A DNA stretch of 14,833 bases from Dialister sp. UBA6422 (GTDB taxonomy: Bacteria > Bacillota > Negativicutes > Veillonellales > Dialisteraceae). The stretch lies in assembly GCA_002439665.1 (NCBI GenBank), contig DJPC01000144.1:1-14833 (forward strand), read 5' to 3'. Within the stretch, counting starts at the first letter, position 1; each line of letters begins with the position of its first letter. The position numbers were made by a program, and so were the translations under genes. A model generated the notes under the pieces. That model ran no database searches and was not told the origin of the DNA. It saw only the letters and a program-made list of their open reading frames with translations. Shown here one piece after another: positions 1-6,548 of the stretch.

Positions 1-247
1 TCCCAGCGGGTATTTTTTCTTCCTGCTGTCCCATGAAATGAAGCAAAGTCTCTTCAGAAAACCATACCGTCACTACATCTCCGGTTTTTAGTTTTTCTCG
101 CCCTTCTATTTTCTTTTGATTCACTGTGATATTCTTCTTTCGCATACTTTTGCGAAGAAGACCCATGGTTGCACCAGGAAGCAGTCGAGAAAGATACTTC
201 AAAACTGCCTGTCCAGCTTCTCCCGGTTGTATAGTAAATTGCTTCAT
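1..247 (-). CDS. RluC/RluD-family 23S rRNA pseudouridine synthase, N-terminal part
   Basis: Reading leftwards from an ATG at 247-245, the frame stays open to the window edge (82 codons), so only the N-terminus is present. The protein starts MKQFTIQPGE and contains an S4 RNA-binding domain at about residues 12-70: a run of Arg/Lys-rich residues (LLRKSMRKKNITVNQKK), then KLKTGDVVTVWF, the usual end of the S4 fold in this family. Family members isomerise specific uridines in large-subunit rRNA; the catalytic Asp domain lies outside the window, so the target uridine cannot be named. AAGGA lies about 8 bases upstream of the ATG and supports this start. It sits 88 bases downstream of the hydrolase gene on the same strand; no convincing promoter or terminator was seen between them, so read-through is possible. 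It looks like an ordinary housekeeping gene flanking the Pel locus. Confidence 0.85.
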   Translation of the reverse strand, partial: MKQFTIQPGEAGQAVLKYLSRLLPGATMGLLRKSMRKKNITVNQKKIEGREKLKTGDVVTVWFSEETLLHFMGQQEEKIPAG

Positions 248-330
248 ACCCTATCCTTGTATTGATCATATATCAATGGTGACTAGTAATGATGGATGCA
301 GCGGTCAATCAAACCATAAACCGTCCCTTT

Positions 331-362
331 GATGGTTATGATTTAAAATACTCATAACCATC
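331..362 (-). repeat. 11-bp perfect inverted repeat spanning the stop codon of the hydrolase gene
   Basis: GATGGTTATGA at 331-341 is mirrored exactly by TCATAACCATC at 352-362, with a 10-base loop. In the mRNA this hairpin contains the last codons and the stop (336-338) of the lipoprotein hydrolase. There is no T-run behind it, so it is not a typical intrinsic terminator. It could protect the 3' end of the message or slow ribosomes. A second, weaker stem (AACCAT at 312-317 with ATGGTT at 332-337) competes for part of the same bases. Confidence 0.5.
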
Positions 363-1322
363 TACTACATCCAAGAAAGCCCCATCAAAACCTGCATTGA
401 TGATTTGGTCCAAATAAGAGGACTCACTTCCATAAAGAATGTGATGCCATTCCTCTTTCCAATATTTGACTTTATAATTGCCTTCCCACTCTGGATTTCC
501 TGCTGCTAGCCAGGAAGGTTGATAGATATCCCAGGAAGGATCCCAATAAGAGCGATAGGATTCCGCTTCTCCAATGCTCATGTATGCATATACCAATCGG
601 CGGGCTCCATTGGCTTTTTTCTTAAGGGATGCCACCTCTTCCCTAGATAAAGGCTGTCCGTTAAAATCCCTATCAATAATGAGAAGATCATAATTGGTAT
701 TTCCTAGATCTGCCAGATACTTTTCCTTTATTGCATAAGATTCGCCATTAAGAAGGACCAAGTAATTTTTGACATCGCGAAGGCTAGATATATTTCTTTC
801 ATTTTCGTGATGAATATCCCTTGGAATGACAGTGAGTTCCCTGGAAGGAGAGGCCCATCCTATGTAAGAGTGGGCATCATTTTCTTCATACGAATGGACT
901 ACCCGCTTGGGACTATGGCAATAATCTAAAGAAAAAACAACCATTCCATAGCTCTGGGCCTTAGATACATTCTCTTCCATATACTCTGTTTCTTCCGCCG
1001 GAGTGCTTACATTGTCTTTCATATCCCATCCGTAATAGATAGATTCTGCCATGACCCCTTCCAGAGAACGAGATAAGGTCTCTATATTGGAAATACTATT
1101 TTCCTCGCTTTCCTGAAAGAGAGCCGCCCCGCCATTGGCAATAAGGCCAAAGCCTGGGTGTTTTTTCTCGCTATATTGTTTCAAGGAAGAAATAAGATCC
1201 ACCATGCTTGTTTCATAGGAAATCTGCTCTCTATCTCCTGCAGGATGACCTTCTTGGCAGCCTCCTGTAAGCACCGTCCCCAAAAGCAAAGCTAACGTGA
1301 GAATAACCACATTCTTTTTCAT
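336..1322 (-). CDS. GH114/PelA-hydrolase-like lipoprotein, circularly permuted
   Basis: A predicted lipoprotein of 328 residues related to the GH114/TM1410 group (alpha-1,4-polygalactosaminidase-like), which also resembles the hydrolase domain of PelA. The start is the ATG at 1322, preceded by GAGGAAAT; a more upstream start at 1361 would lie within the likely promoter. Residues 4-21 form a signal peptide and Cys22 follows LTGG, an imperfect lipobox. Residues 57-66 (PGFGLIANGG), 92-100 (AESIYYGWD), 107-116 (TPAEETEYM) and 128-134 (VVFSLDY) correspond to the C-terminal half of ordinary family members. Residues 211-218 (YDLLIIDR), 245-254 (YAYMSIGEAE), 270-288 and 311-325 (GFDGAFLDVVDGYEY) correspond to the N-terminal half. 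The halves are therefore in swapped order and the protein ends just after DGYEY. All expected acidic motif residues are present, so activity is plausible. As last gene of the Pel run it would trim or release Pel in the periplasm or at the outer membrane. Substrate is inferred from context. Confidence 0.8.
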   Translation of the reverse strand: MKKNVVILTLALLLGTVLTGGCQEGHPAGDREQISYETSMVDLISSLKQYSEKKHPGFGLIANGGAALFQESEENSISNIETLSRSLEGVMAESIYYGWDMKDNVSTPAEETEYMEENVSKAQSYGMVVFSLDYCHSPKRVVHSYEENDAHSYIGWASPSRELTVIPRDIHHENERNISSLRDVKNYLVLLNGESYAIKEKYLADLGNTNYDLLIIDRDFNGQPLSREEVASLKKKANGARRLVYAYMSIGEAESYRSYWDPSWDIYQPSWLAAGNPEWEGNYKVKYWKEEWHHILYGSESSYLDQIINAGFDGAFLDVVDGYEYFKS

Positions 1323-1338
1323 ATATTTCCTCATATCT

Positions 1339-1366
1339 ATTATAAGAGCCATAAAAAGCAATGCAA
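1339..1366 (-). promoter_or_regulatory. Candidate sigma-A-type promoter of the hydrolase gene
   Basis: On the minus strand a perfect TATAAT (1344-1339) lies 16 bases after TTGCAT (1366-1361). Transcription would begin near 1332, immediately before the GAGGAAAT ribosome binding site of the gene starting at 1322. The -35 matches only half of the consensus and the leader would be very short, so this is plausible, not certain. If real, the hydrolase can be expressed apart from the rest of the Pel operon. Confidence 0.4.
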
Positions 1367-1404
1367 TAAATCATAGTATAGCATAAAAGAATTAGATTCT
1401 GTTC

Positions 1405-1450
1405 AAAAAACTAATGAATGTAACGTTATTCCCTTATTAAGGTCATTCAT
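1405..1450 (-). terminator. Weak terminator-like hairpin after the beta-barrel gene
   Basis: On the minus strand ATGAATG (1450-1444) pairs with CATTCAT (1420-1414); the loop contains a small palindrome (CCTTAATAAGG). A run of six T follows at 1410-1405. The stem is AT-rich and the loop is long (23 bases), so termination would be partial at best. Confidence 0.3.
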
Positions 1451-1462
1451 ACTCATTGAGAA

Positions 1463-1497
1463 GTTGTTAGTTGCTAGTTGCTAGTTGTTAGTTATCA
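1463..1497. repeat. Short tandem repeat, about five 7-base units
   Basis: Units GTTGTTA, GTTGCTA, GTTGCTA, GTTGTTA and a diverged GTTATCA run head to tail at 1463-1497 in the gap between the barrel gene and the hydrolase gene. The unit is not a multiple of three and no ORF crosses it. The core AGTTGTT motif also appears inside the 52-base inverted repeat at 11602-11653, which suggests a dispersed intergenic element in this genome. Confidence 0.7.
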
Positions 1498-1550
1498 CAT
1501 ACCATAACAGATTGTCTTTCTATCTATCATAGAAATGCCAAATACACCTA

Positions 1551-3527
1551 TCAATAGGTATGACTACCATAGATAGCCACATTCCATCCATGGTAATCGC
1601 CAAGGGACCGATCCTTATAGAAATAACGCTCTCCCATAAGGCGGATAGTATTTCTTTCATCTAGTTTCCATTCCCAAAGAGCTTCTAAGGAATACCGCCT
1701 GGGATGATTCGTTCCCAGACCGCTACGCCAATTTTCCGTATGTCCATTGCCAAAGAGACTATGAATCATGATTTGTCCCCTTTGAAAGGCATTGTATTTC
1801 CTAGAAAGCCCGATTCCAAAACCATCATAGCTCATACCGCCAGATAAGGATGCATACGCTCCCTTTTGGGGATCTTCATGGTCATGAATCCAATAGGCCT
1901 GACAAGAGTCTCTATAAGATAAAGGTTTATCATAAAAAATCCCAAAATCCCATGAATCCCCTTCCTGGCTAGTAAGAGATAGGCCGCCTTCTAGGTGCTG
2001 GGTCATAGAAGAGCTGGCGCTATGGCGCAAAAAAGCCAAAAGCTGCTCCGTATCTCCTGCATGGATATAGTACACTTCTTCTAAAAGCTGATGACCAGGA
2101 GATACGCGGCTAGACATGACCCGGTGTACCGGTTCTTTTAAGAAATCCCATTGCCTCGTAGTATAATCCCCGCGGAAAGAATAGGACACGAGGCCTCTTA
2201 TGCTATCTACTTCATTGAAATGATGCACCCCTTCGATGGCAGGTGTCACATTGAATCCTTCTCCAAAGGTCGTATACCGCCCCAAAAGAGAAGGAACGGC
2301 TGCATCAGGATGGGTATCACTTTTCCCTGTAGGTAAATTAAGTCCCAATATATAATGGGTTTCATTTTTCTTATGATTGTTGTCATAGGTAAAGGAAAGA
2401 GACGTATCTGTCAAATGATGCACCGTGCCTTCTCCTGAAGTAGCCGAAATAGAAGAGGCCATATAGCCAGTGGAAAGAGACATAGAACCCTTGTGCAATT
2501 TCGCATACACGCTATAAGGGATGATCAGCTGATGGCCCTGGCTTTTATCCCCTTTCCAGGAAGCATACTCCATGCCAGTGGTAGAGGAAACTCCTTCTCC
2601 TAAATGCAAAAGCTCATAACTGGCTTTTTTCTCTTCCCTTTGTGCCTCTTCGACTTCTTTAATAGAAAGTGTCACATCTCTTACACTTTCACTTGTCTCT
2701 TTTTCTGCTTCCAGAAGCCAAGCATGGCTATCTGCTATATCTTGCTGTGCCGATTGGTATTCATCCATCCAATCTTTCACTTCCTGCCTGGCATCTTCGG
2801 CTTCCATCTCCGCTTGGGCTAAAGCATCCTCTTTTTCTGCTAAGAGATCCTCTAAATAAGACAATTCCTCTTCTGCTTCCTCTAAGTCATGGGAAAGCGC
2901 ATTTTCCTCTTCTATTTCTTCTTCCGTCTCCTCGGTCTCTCCTTCCCCATCGATTTCTCTTCGGATGTCTTCTAAATAACTGGGAGCATAATTGACTTTT
3001 TCCCATGCTTCCTGGATTCGCTTTTCTCGTTCTTCATTGGGGATAGCCTTATAGCCCGTGGCAGTGTTTTCCCCATACGAGACCTCTGACTCTAGAGAAG
3101 AAACTTCCTCTCTCTTTTCTGACACATCCCTTCTCGCTATATCCGCTTCTTCTGTCGCACTGGCTTCTTCTCTTTCCGCCATTCTGCTTCTTTCTTTGGC
3201 CGTCTCCAATGCCTTCCGTGCTGTTTCTAGCCTTTCTTTGGCATCTTCTAGTCCTTTCCTAGCATCTGCCTCATTTCCCTTGGCATCTTCCAAATTTTTC
3301 CTAGCCTGCTTTAAAGAAATTTGAGCTTCTTTCACATAGGCCTTAGCAGAACGTACATAAGCTTCTGCCTGACGGCGGTTTATAACCTGTTCCCTAGCAT
3401 CTCTCAAGGTTTGGAAATAAGAGGGGACATCCCAGAAAGGATGACTAAGAGAAGCTTCTACTGTTCCAGCAGCTGTCCACCACAAACTTCCCAATATGGC
3501 AGCAGATACATAGATTCGTGCTTTCAA
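1551..3527 (-). CDS. Secreted coiled-coil protein with C-terminal outer membrane beta-barrel; candidate Pel exit channel
   Basis: No family is recognised. The start is taken as TTG at 3527-3525, because AAAGGAG lies 8 bases upstream and a signal peptide then begins directly (positive charge at 2-4, hydrophobic 5-21, cleavage likely after VEA at 23-25). This gives 658 residues. Residues about 35-305 are a long, highly charged coiled coil rich in Ala, Glu, Lys and Arg, with an especially acidic stretch near 194-210. From about 312 to the end the composition changes to alternating polar/hydrophobic strands with many Gly, Tyr, Ser and Thr. The last residue is Tyr in GSHTY, as expected of a BAM-assembled barrel. 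Residues 29-34 (HPFWDV) resemble the opening of an SLH domain but the rest of that domain is missing. It follows pelG by 118 bases. In Pseudomonas the outer-membrane step is done by PelB; here the coiled coil could replace the TPR scaffold. The export role is inferred from architecture and position. Confidence 0.7.
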   Translation of the reverse strand: MKARIYVSAAILGSLWWTAAGTVEASLSHPFWDVPSYFQTLRDAREQVINRRQAEAYVRSAKAYVKEAQISLKQARKNLEDAKGNEADARKGLEDAKERLETARKALETAKERSRMAEREEASATEEADIARRDVSEKREEVSSLESEVSYGENTATGYKAIPNEEREKRIQEAWEKVNYAPSYLEDIRREIDGEGETEETEEEIEEENALSHDLEEAEEELSYLEDLLAEKEDALAQAEMEAEDARQEVKDWMDEYQSAQQDIADSHAWLLEAEKETSESVRDVTLSIKEVEEAQREEKKASYELLHLGEGVSSTTGMEYASWKGDKSQGHQLIIPYSVYAKLHKGSMSLSTGYMASSISATSGEGTVHHLTDTSLSFTYDNNHKKNETHYILGLNLPTGKSDTHPDAAVPSLLGRYTTFGEGFNVTPAIEGVHHFNEVDSIRGLVSYSFRGDYTTRQWDFLKEPVHRVMSSRVSPGHQLLEEVYYIHAGDTEQLLAFLRHSASSSMTQHLEGGLSLTSQEGDSWDFGIFYDKPLSYRDSCQAYWIHDHEDPQKGAYASLSGGMSYDGFGIGLSRKYNAFQRGQIMIHSLFGNGHTENWRSGLGTNHPRRYSLEALWEWKLDERNTIRLMGERYFYKDRSLGDYHGWNVAIYGSHTY

Positions 3528-3535
3528 TATGGCAA

Positions 3536-3542
3536 CTCCTTT
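3536..3542 (-). promoter_or_regulatory. Ribosome binding site deciding a TTG start for the barrel protein
   Basis: AAAGGAG on the minus strand, 8 bases before the TTG at 3527. The longer frame that begins with ATG at 3575 would put this site inside the coding region and would add 16 residues in front of a clean signal peptide, so the TTG start is preferred. Confidence 0.65.
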
Positions 3543-3645
3543 CTGCACTATAACACACCAAATGATATCCATCATAAAAAGAAATCTAATTCTTTATCCC
3601 TATCAATAAACGCTGGCTCCATATAGACAAAGAACTAGCCATCAT

Positions 3646-5121
3646 CTATTTCCCTGCTTCCCGTTCCAAATCTATAAGCCTTTCCCCATACAATTTCTTG
3701 GCCAATCTGGTCGCCCAGCCATGGGGCGGACGATAGAAAATCGGCTGAGCGCAAAAAACATAATAATTGATACGATCCGCAAAATGGGAAAGACGGTGGA
3801 GACCATATAGGAGGCTCAAAAGACTCACTGCGAAAAAAGTGAACCCATAGCTCATTTCTCCCCATAGGTACAGTCCCCCTAGCCCAGTCAACAGATTTCC
3901 TAAGAAATAAAAGCCCGTCACTTGCAGGACATCTTTTTGATAATCAAAATACAAAAGCAAAATCAAAATCACCTGTAAAGTACCGGTAAAAAAGGCAGCC
4001 ATGAGAAGTACATTATACATATTGACCTGACTATAGGTAATACCAGACCAGGATAGGAGATAATTCCCCACAGCCAAAAAGACAAGAGAAAAGACCAATT
4101 GAAATTCTACCATATGTCTGAGCCCCATCCACAAGGTCTCGATGACATTTTTTCTAGCATCATCTATTTCTCTAAAATTTCCCTTATGAATGATATAGTC
4201 AAAATAACGAGCATATGCTTCATAGAAATTGGTTTCCGTAGATACTACGAACATGGCCATTAAGGGCAAAATAGATAAAAAAGCATAAAAAGTAACCACA
4301 TCATACACAGGAGAAAAGCGGAACGTGTCACCGATCACGATACTCCAAGGTCCTTGCCAAATGATGATATTGGGTAAAAATAAACCGGCAGTATAGAAAA
4401 TAGATGTCAGAAATAATCGCCAATGGCGATCAAAATAAGGCAAGAAGGCAAAATGCATGCTTCCTTTCTTAAGGCCAAAGTGACTTACGATTTGAATCAA
4501 AAAAGAAATCATAATAAGTGCCATTCCTACATCCATAGAAAGAAGCGCACCATGGATAGGAAGAAGAAGGGAAGTGCTCAATAAGAAATAGGTGAGGAAA
4601 AGACTGATAAGAACCCCAGAAAGATAGGTCAAAAGAAGCGGCATATACCGTTTTAAAGCAGTCAGATAAACACTTTCTACCCACACTACCATAAGCTGGG
4701 CAAAAAACAGATAGGAAAATAATTTAGTACCAAAATCCAATGGCTTATTCCAGAAAAATAAGACCCCTAAAATCCCTCCTAGAAATGACAGGATACTGGA
4801 TAATCCTAAAAAGGAGGCGGATATATCATCATAGCGATGAATGGATAATGAATCTGCCACATACCGTGTGATCACCATGGTAAAGCCAGAAGATAGAATC
4901 TGTGAAAATACAAAAGAATACACCACGGCGCCCACAAAAAGCTCTGATGTCAAAAGATCCACGTGAAAATAAGAAAAGAGCAGTTGCACGCAAAGTACCA
5001 TGGCAGTCATCAAAGCAAAAGGACCTGCCGTAATAATGACAGAGTACGAATAAGCTCTCAAATGGCCGGCAGCGGTTCTATTCTGAAAAAGCCGCTTCAA
5101 TTCAAATCCTACACCAGCCAT
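3646..5121 (-). CDS. pelG: PelG, multi-pass membrane protein of the Pel polymerisation complex
   Basis: Protein of 491 residues that starts MAGVGFELKRLF, a typical PelG N-terminus with an amphipathic stretch before the first membrane segment at about 25-50. It is hydrophobic throughout, with roughly a dozen predicted membrane segments and few long soluble loops (the largest around 300-335), and a short basic tail. In the Pel system PelG is a polysaccharide-transporter-like inner membrane protein that works with PelD, PelE and PelF to move the growing N-acetylgalactosamine-rich chain across the membrane. The ATG shares one base with the pelF stop (TGATG at 5123-5119), so translation is probably coupled. 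AGGTG lies 8 bases before the ATG. Length is close to the usual family length and no damage is visible. Confidence 0.9.
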   Translation of the reverse strand: MAGVGFELKRLFQNRTAAGHLRAYSYSVIITAGPFALMTAMVLCVQLLFSYFHVDLLTSELFVGAVVYSFVFSQILSSGFTMVITRYVADSLSIHRYDDISASFLGLSSILSFLGGILGVLFFWNKPLDFGTKLFSYLFFAQLMVVWVESVYLTALKRYMPLLLTYLSGVLISLFLTYFLLSTSLLLPIHGALLSMDVGMALIMISFLIQIVSHFGLKKGSMHFAFLPYFDRHWRLFLTSIFYTAGLFLPNIIIWQGPWSIVIGDTFRFSPVYDVVTFYAFLSILPLMAMFVVSTETNFYEAYARYFDYIIHKGNFREIDDARKNVIETLWMGLRHMVEFQLVFSLVFLAVGNYLLSWSGITYSQVNMYNVLLMAAFFTGTLQVILILLLYFDYQKDVLQVTGFYFLGNLLTGLGGLYLWGEMSYGFTFFAVSLLSLLYGLHRLSHFADRINYYVFCAQPIFYRPPHGWATRLAKKLYGERLIDLEREAGK

Positions 5122-6548
5122 CAGCGTTTCACCTGTCCTTCCTTTTCATAAATCTTCCTATAAGAGTCAATAAACTTGTCATAGGTATAGTAAGTTTTTA
5201 CTCGTTCATATCCCACAAGCCCCATATGCCTTCGAAGAGGAAAATCATCAGCAAGCCGCAAAATCTCATGGGCCATCGCTTCAAAATCCATAGGAGCCAC
5301 TACAGCACCTGCTTTTCCCAAATGGTCATGACTATCCCCATAGATCAATTCCCGGCAGCATCCCACATCAGTGGTGACAAATGGTCTACGAGCCGCCTGT
5401 CCTTCCAAAACAGCCAAAGGCTGTCCTTCACTGATAGAAGAAAGAACCAATACATCCATTTTTTCTAAATACTCTGCCACTTGAATAGAACCAGTGAAAT
5501 ACACATCATGAAGTCCTAACATTTGGACGGTCTGCAAACACTGAGCATAGTACTCAGGGTCTTCTTCATAAGGTCCCATCACATATAATTTGGCATCAGG
5601 GATTTTTTCTTTCACCAAGAAAAAGGCACGAAGTAAGGTGATAATATCTTTAATGGGCACCACTCGCACCACTGCACCCACGGTAAAAGGTCCTTTATGG
5701 TCTTCAAGAGGAGGGATGTGCGCAAAATTTTCCATATGAATGCCATTGGGAACCACCGCTGTTTTAGAAGGATCGCACCCTAGATCATGCTCGATTTCTA
5801 CATTGTGCTCAAATAAAGTATACACATGGTCTGCGGCATCATAAGATAGCTTAGCCAAATGATAGAAATACTGAATCCAAAGAGATTTGAAATCCCCCTT
5901 AGCCCAGCTGCTCTTAATGATTTCTACTTCCCTTTCTCTAGAATAAATGCCATGCTCTGTAATCATAAAAGGTTTATGATAGACTGTCGCTGCCAGGCTT
6001 CCAATAATCCCACAATAGCCAGTGGCCACGCTGTGATACACATCGGCTTTAGGTAAGGGCTGGGCCACTAAATAAAACAAAGGAAGCAGCATAGAGCGCA
6101 TGGTCCAGAAGAAATCTGTAAATGGCAAATGTCTATATTTCTTTTCATAAATGTCTTGGATGATATCGAAGAAATCACTGCTCATGAAAATCGTCATAGG
6201 AGATACTCTGCGCTTGGGATTGCGAAAGAGAGTAATCAGTTCGTGGATAGGAATGTCTCCTTCTCCATTGACCAAATCATAAAGAGCTTTTCTTTCTTCT
6301 TTAGACAGAAAATTTTCCTTCATTCCTGTGGAAGGACTTTTTAGGATATCATCCAAAAATTCTTCCTGAATATGTACCAGATTATCTGGTAAGGGATAGC
6401 GGAAATTTCCTCTATCTTTGGCTTCTGCTCCAATGGAATACACCACAAATTCATGCTCTGGCAAACCTTTCATGAGCATCTGAATCCACGATGACACGCC
6501 GCCTACTACATAAGGATAGGAACCTTCTGTCAAGAGACAGATCCGCAT
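5121..6548 (-). CDS. pelF: PelF, GT4-family glycosyltransferase (Pel polymerase)
   Basis: Cytosolic GT-B glycosyltransferase of 475 residues with the PelF-type N-terminus (DUF3492 region): MRICLLTEGSYPYVVGGVSSW at 1-21. The N-terminal domain runs to about 285. The C-terminal donor domain shows VVPNGIHMENF (265-275), a VGAVVRVVPIKD segment (289-301) and the EX7E motif E374-GQPLAVL-E382 expected of GT4 enzymes. In Pseudomonas PelF uses UDP-GalNAc/UDP-GlcNAc type donors and is the soluble polymerase recruited to PelDEG. Two adjacent ATG codons are possible starts; the second (6548-6546) is 7 bases from GGAGG and gives the same one-base TGATG overlap with the upstream stop as is seen at pelF-pelG, so it is preferred over the first (6551). 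Complete and apparently functional. Confidence 0.93.
   Translation of the reverse strand: MRICLLTEGSYPYVVGGVSSWIQMLMKGLPEHEFVVYSIGAEAKDRGNFRYPLPDNLVHIQEEFLDDILKSPSTGMKENFLSKEERKALYDLVNGEGDIPIHELITLFRNPKRRVSPMTIFMSSDFFDIIQDIYEKKYRHLPFTDFFWTMRSMLLPLFYLVAQPLPKADVYHSVATGYCGIIGSLAATVYHKPFMITEHGIYSREREVEIIKSSWAKGDFKSLWIQYFYHLAKLSYDAADHVYTLFEHNVEIEHDLGCDPSKTAVVPNGIHMENFAHIPPLEDHKGPFTVGAVVRVVPIKDIITLLRAFFLVKEKIPDAKLYVMGPYEEDPEYYAQCLQTVQMLGLHDVYFTGSIQVAEYLEKMDVLVLSSISEGQPLAVLEGQAARRPFVTTDVGCCRELIYGDSHDHLGKAGAVVAPMDFEAMAHEILRLADDFPLRRHMGLVGYERVKTYYTYDKFIDSYRKIYEKEGQVKR

Noticed and set aside
265..278. A 14-base word (ATCATATATCAATG) shared between the rluC/D-like leader and the DUF4145-like promoter (12385-12398)
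   Set aside because: In AT-rich sequence of this length one such match is expected by chance, and at the left copy no usable -10 lies at the right distance.
2604..3626. Long plus-strand reading frames opposite the coiled-coil region
   Set aside because: They are low-complexity (Ser/Leu/Phe-rich) mirrors of the Ala/Glu/Lys-rich coiled coil, with no ribosome sites and no recognisable domain.
3528..3645. Separate promoter or terminator between pelG and the barrel gene
   Set aside because: Only a 5-bp stem and poorly spaced promoter-like hexamers are present, so the barrel gene is treated as part of the pel run.
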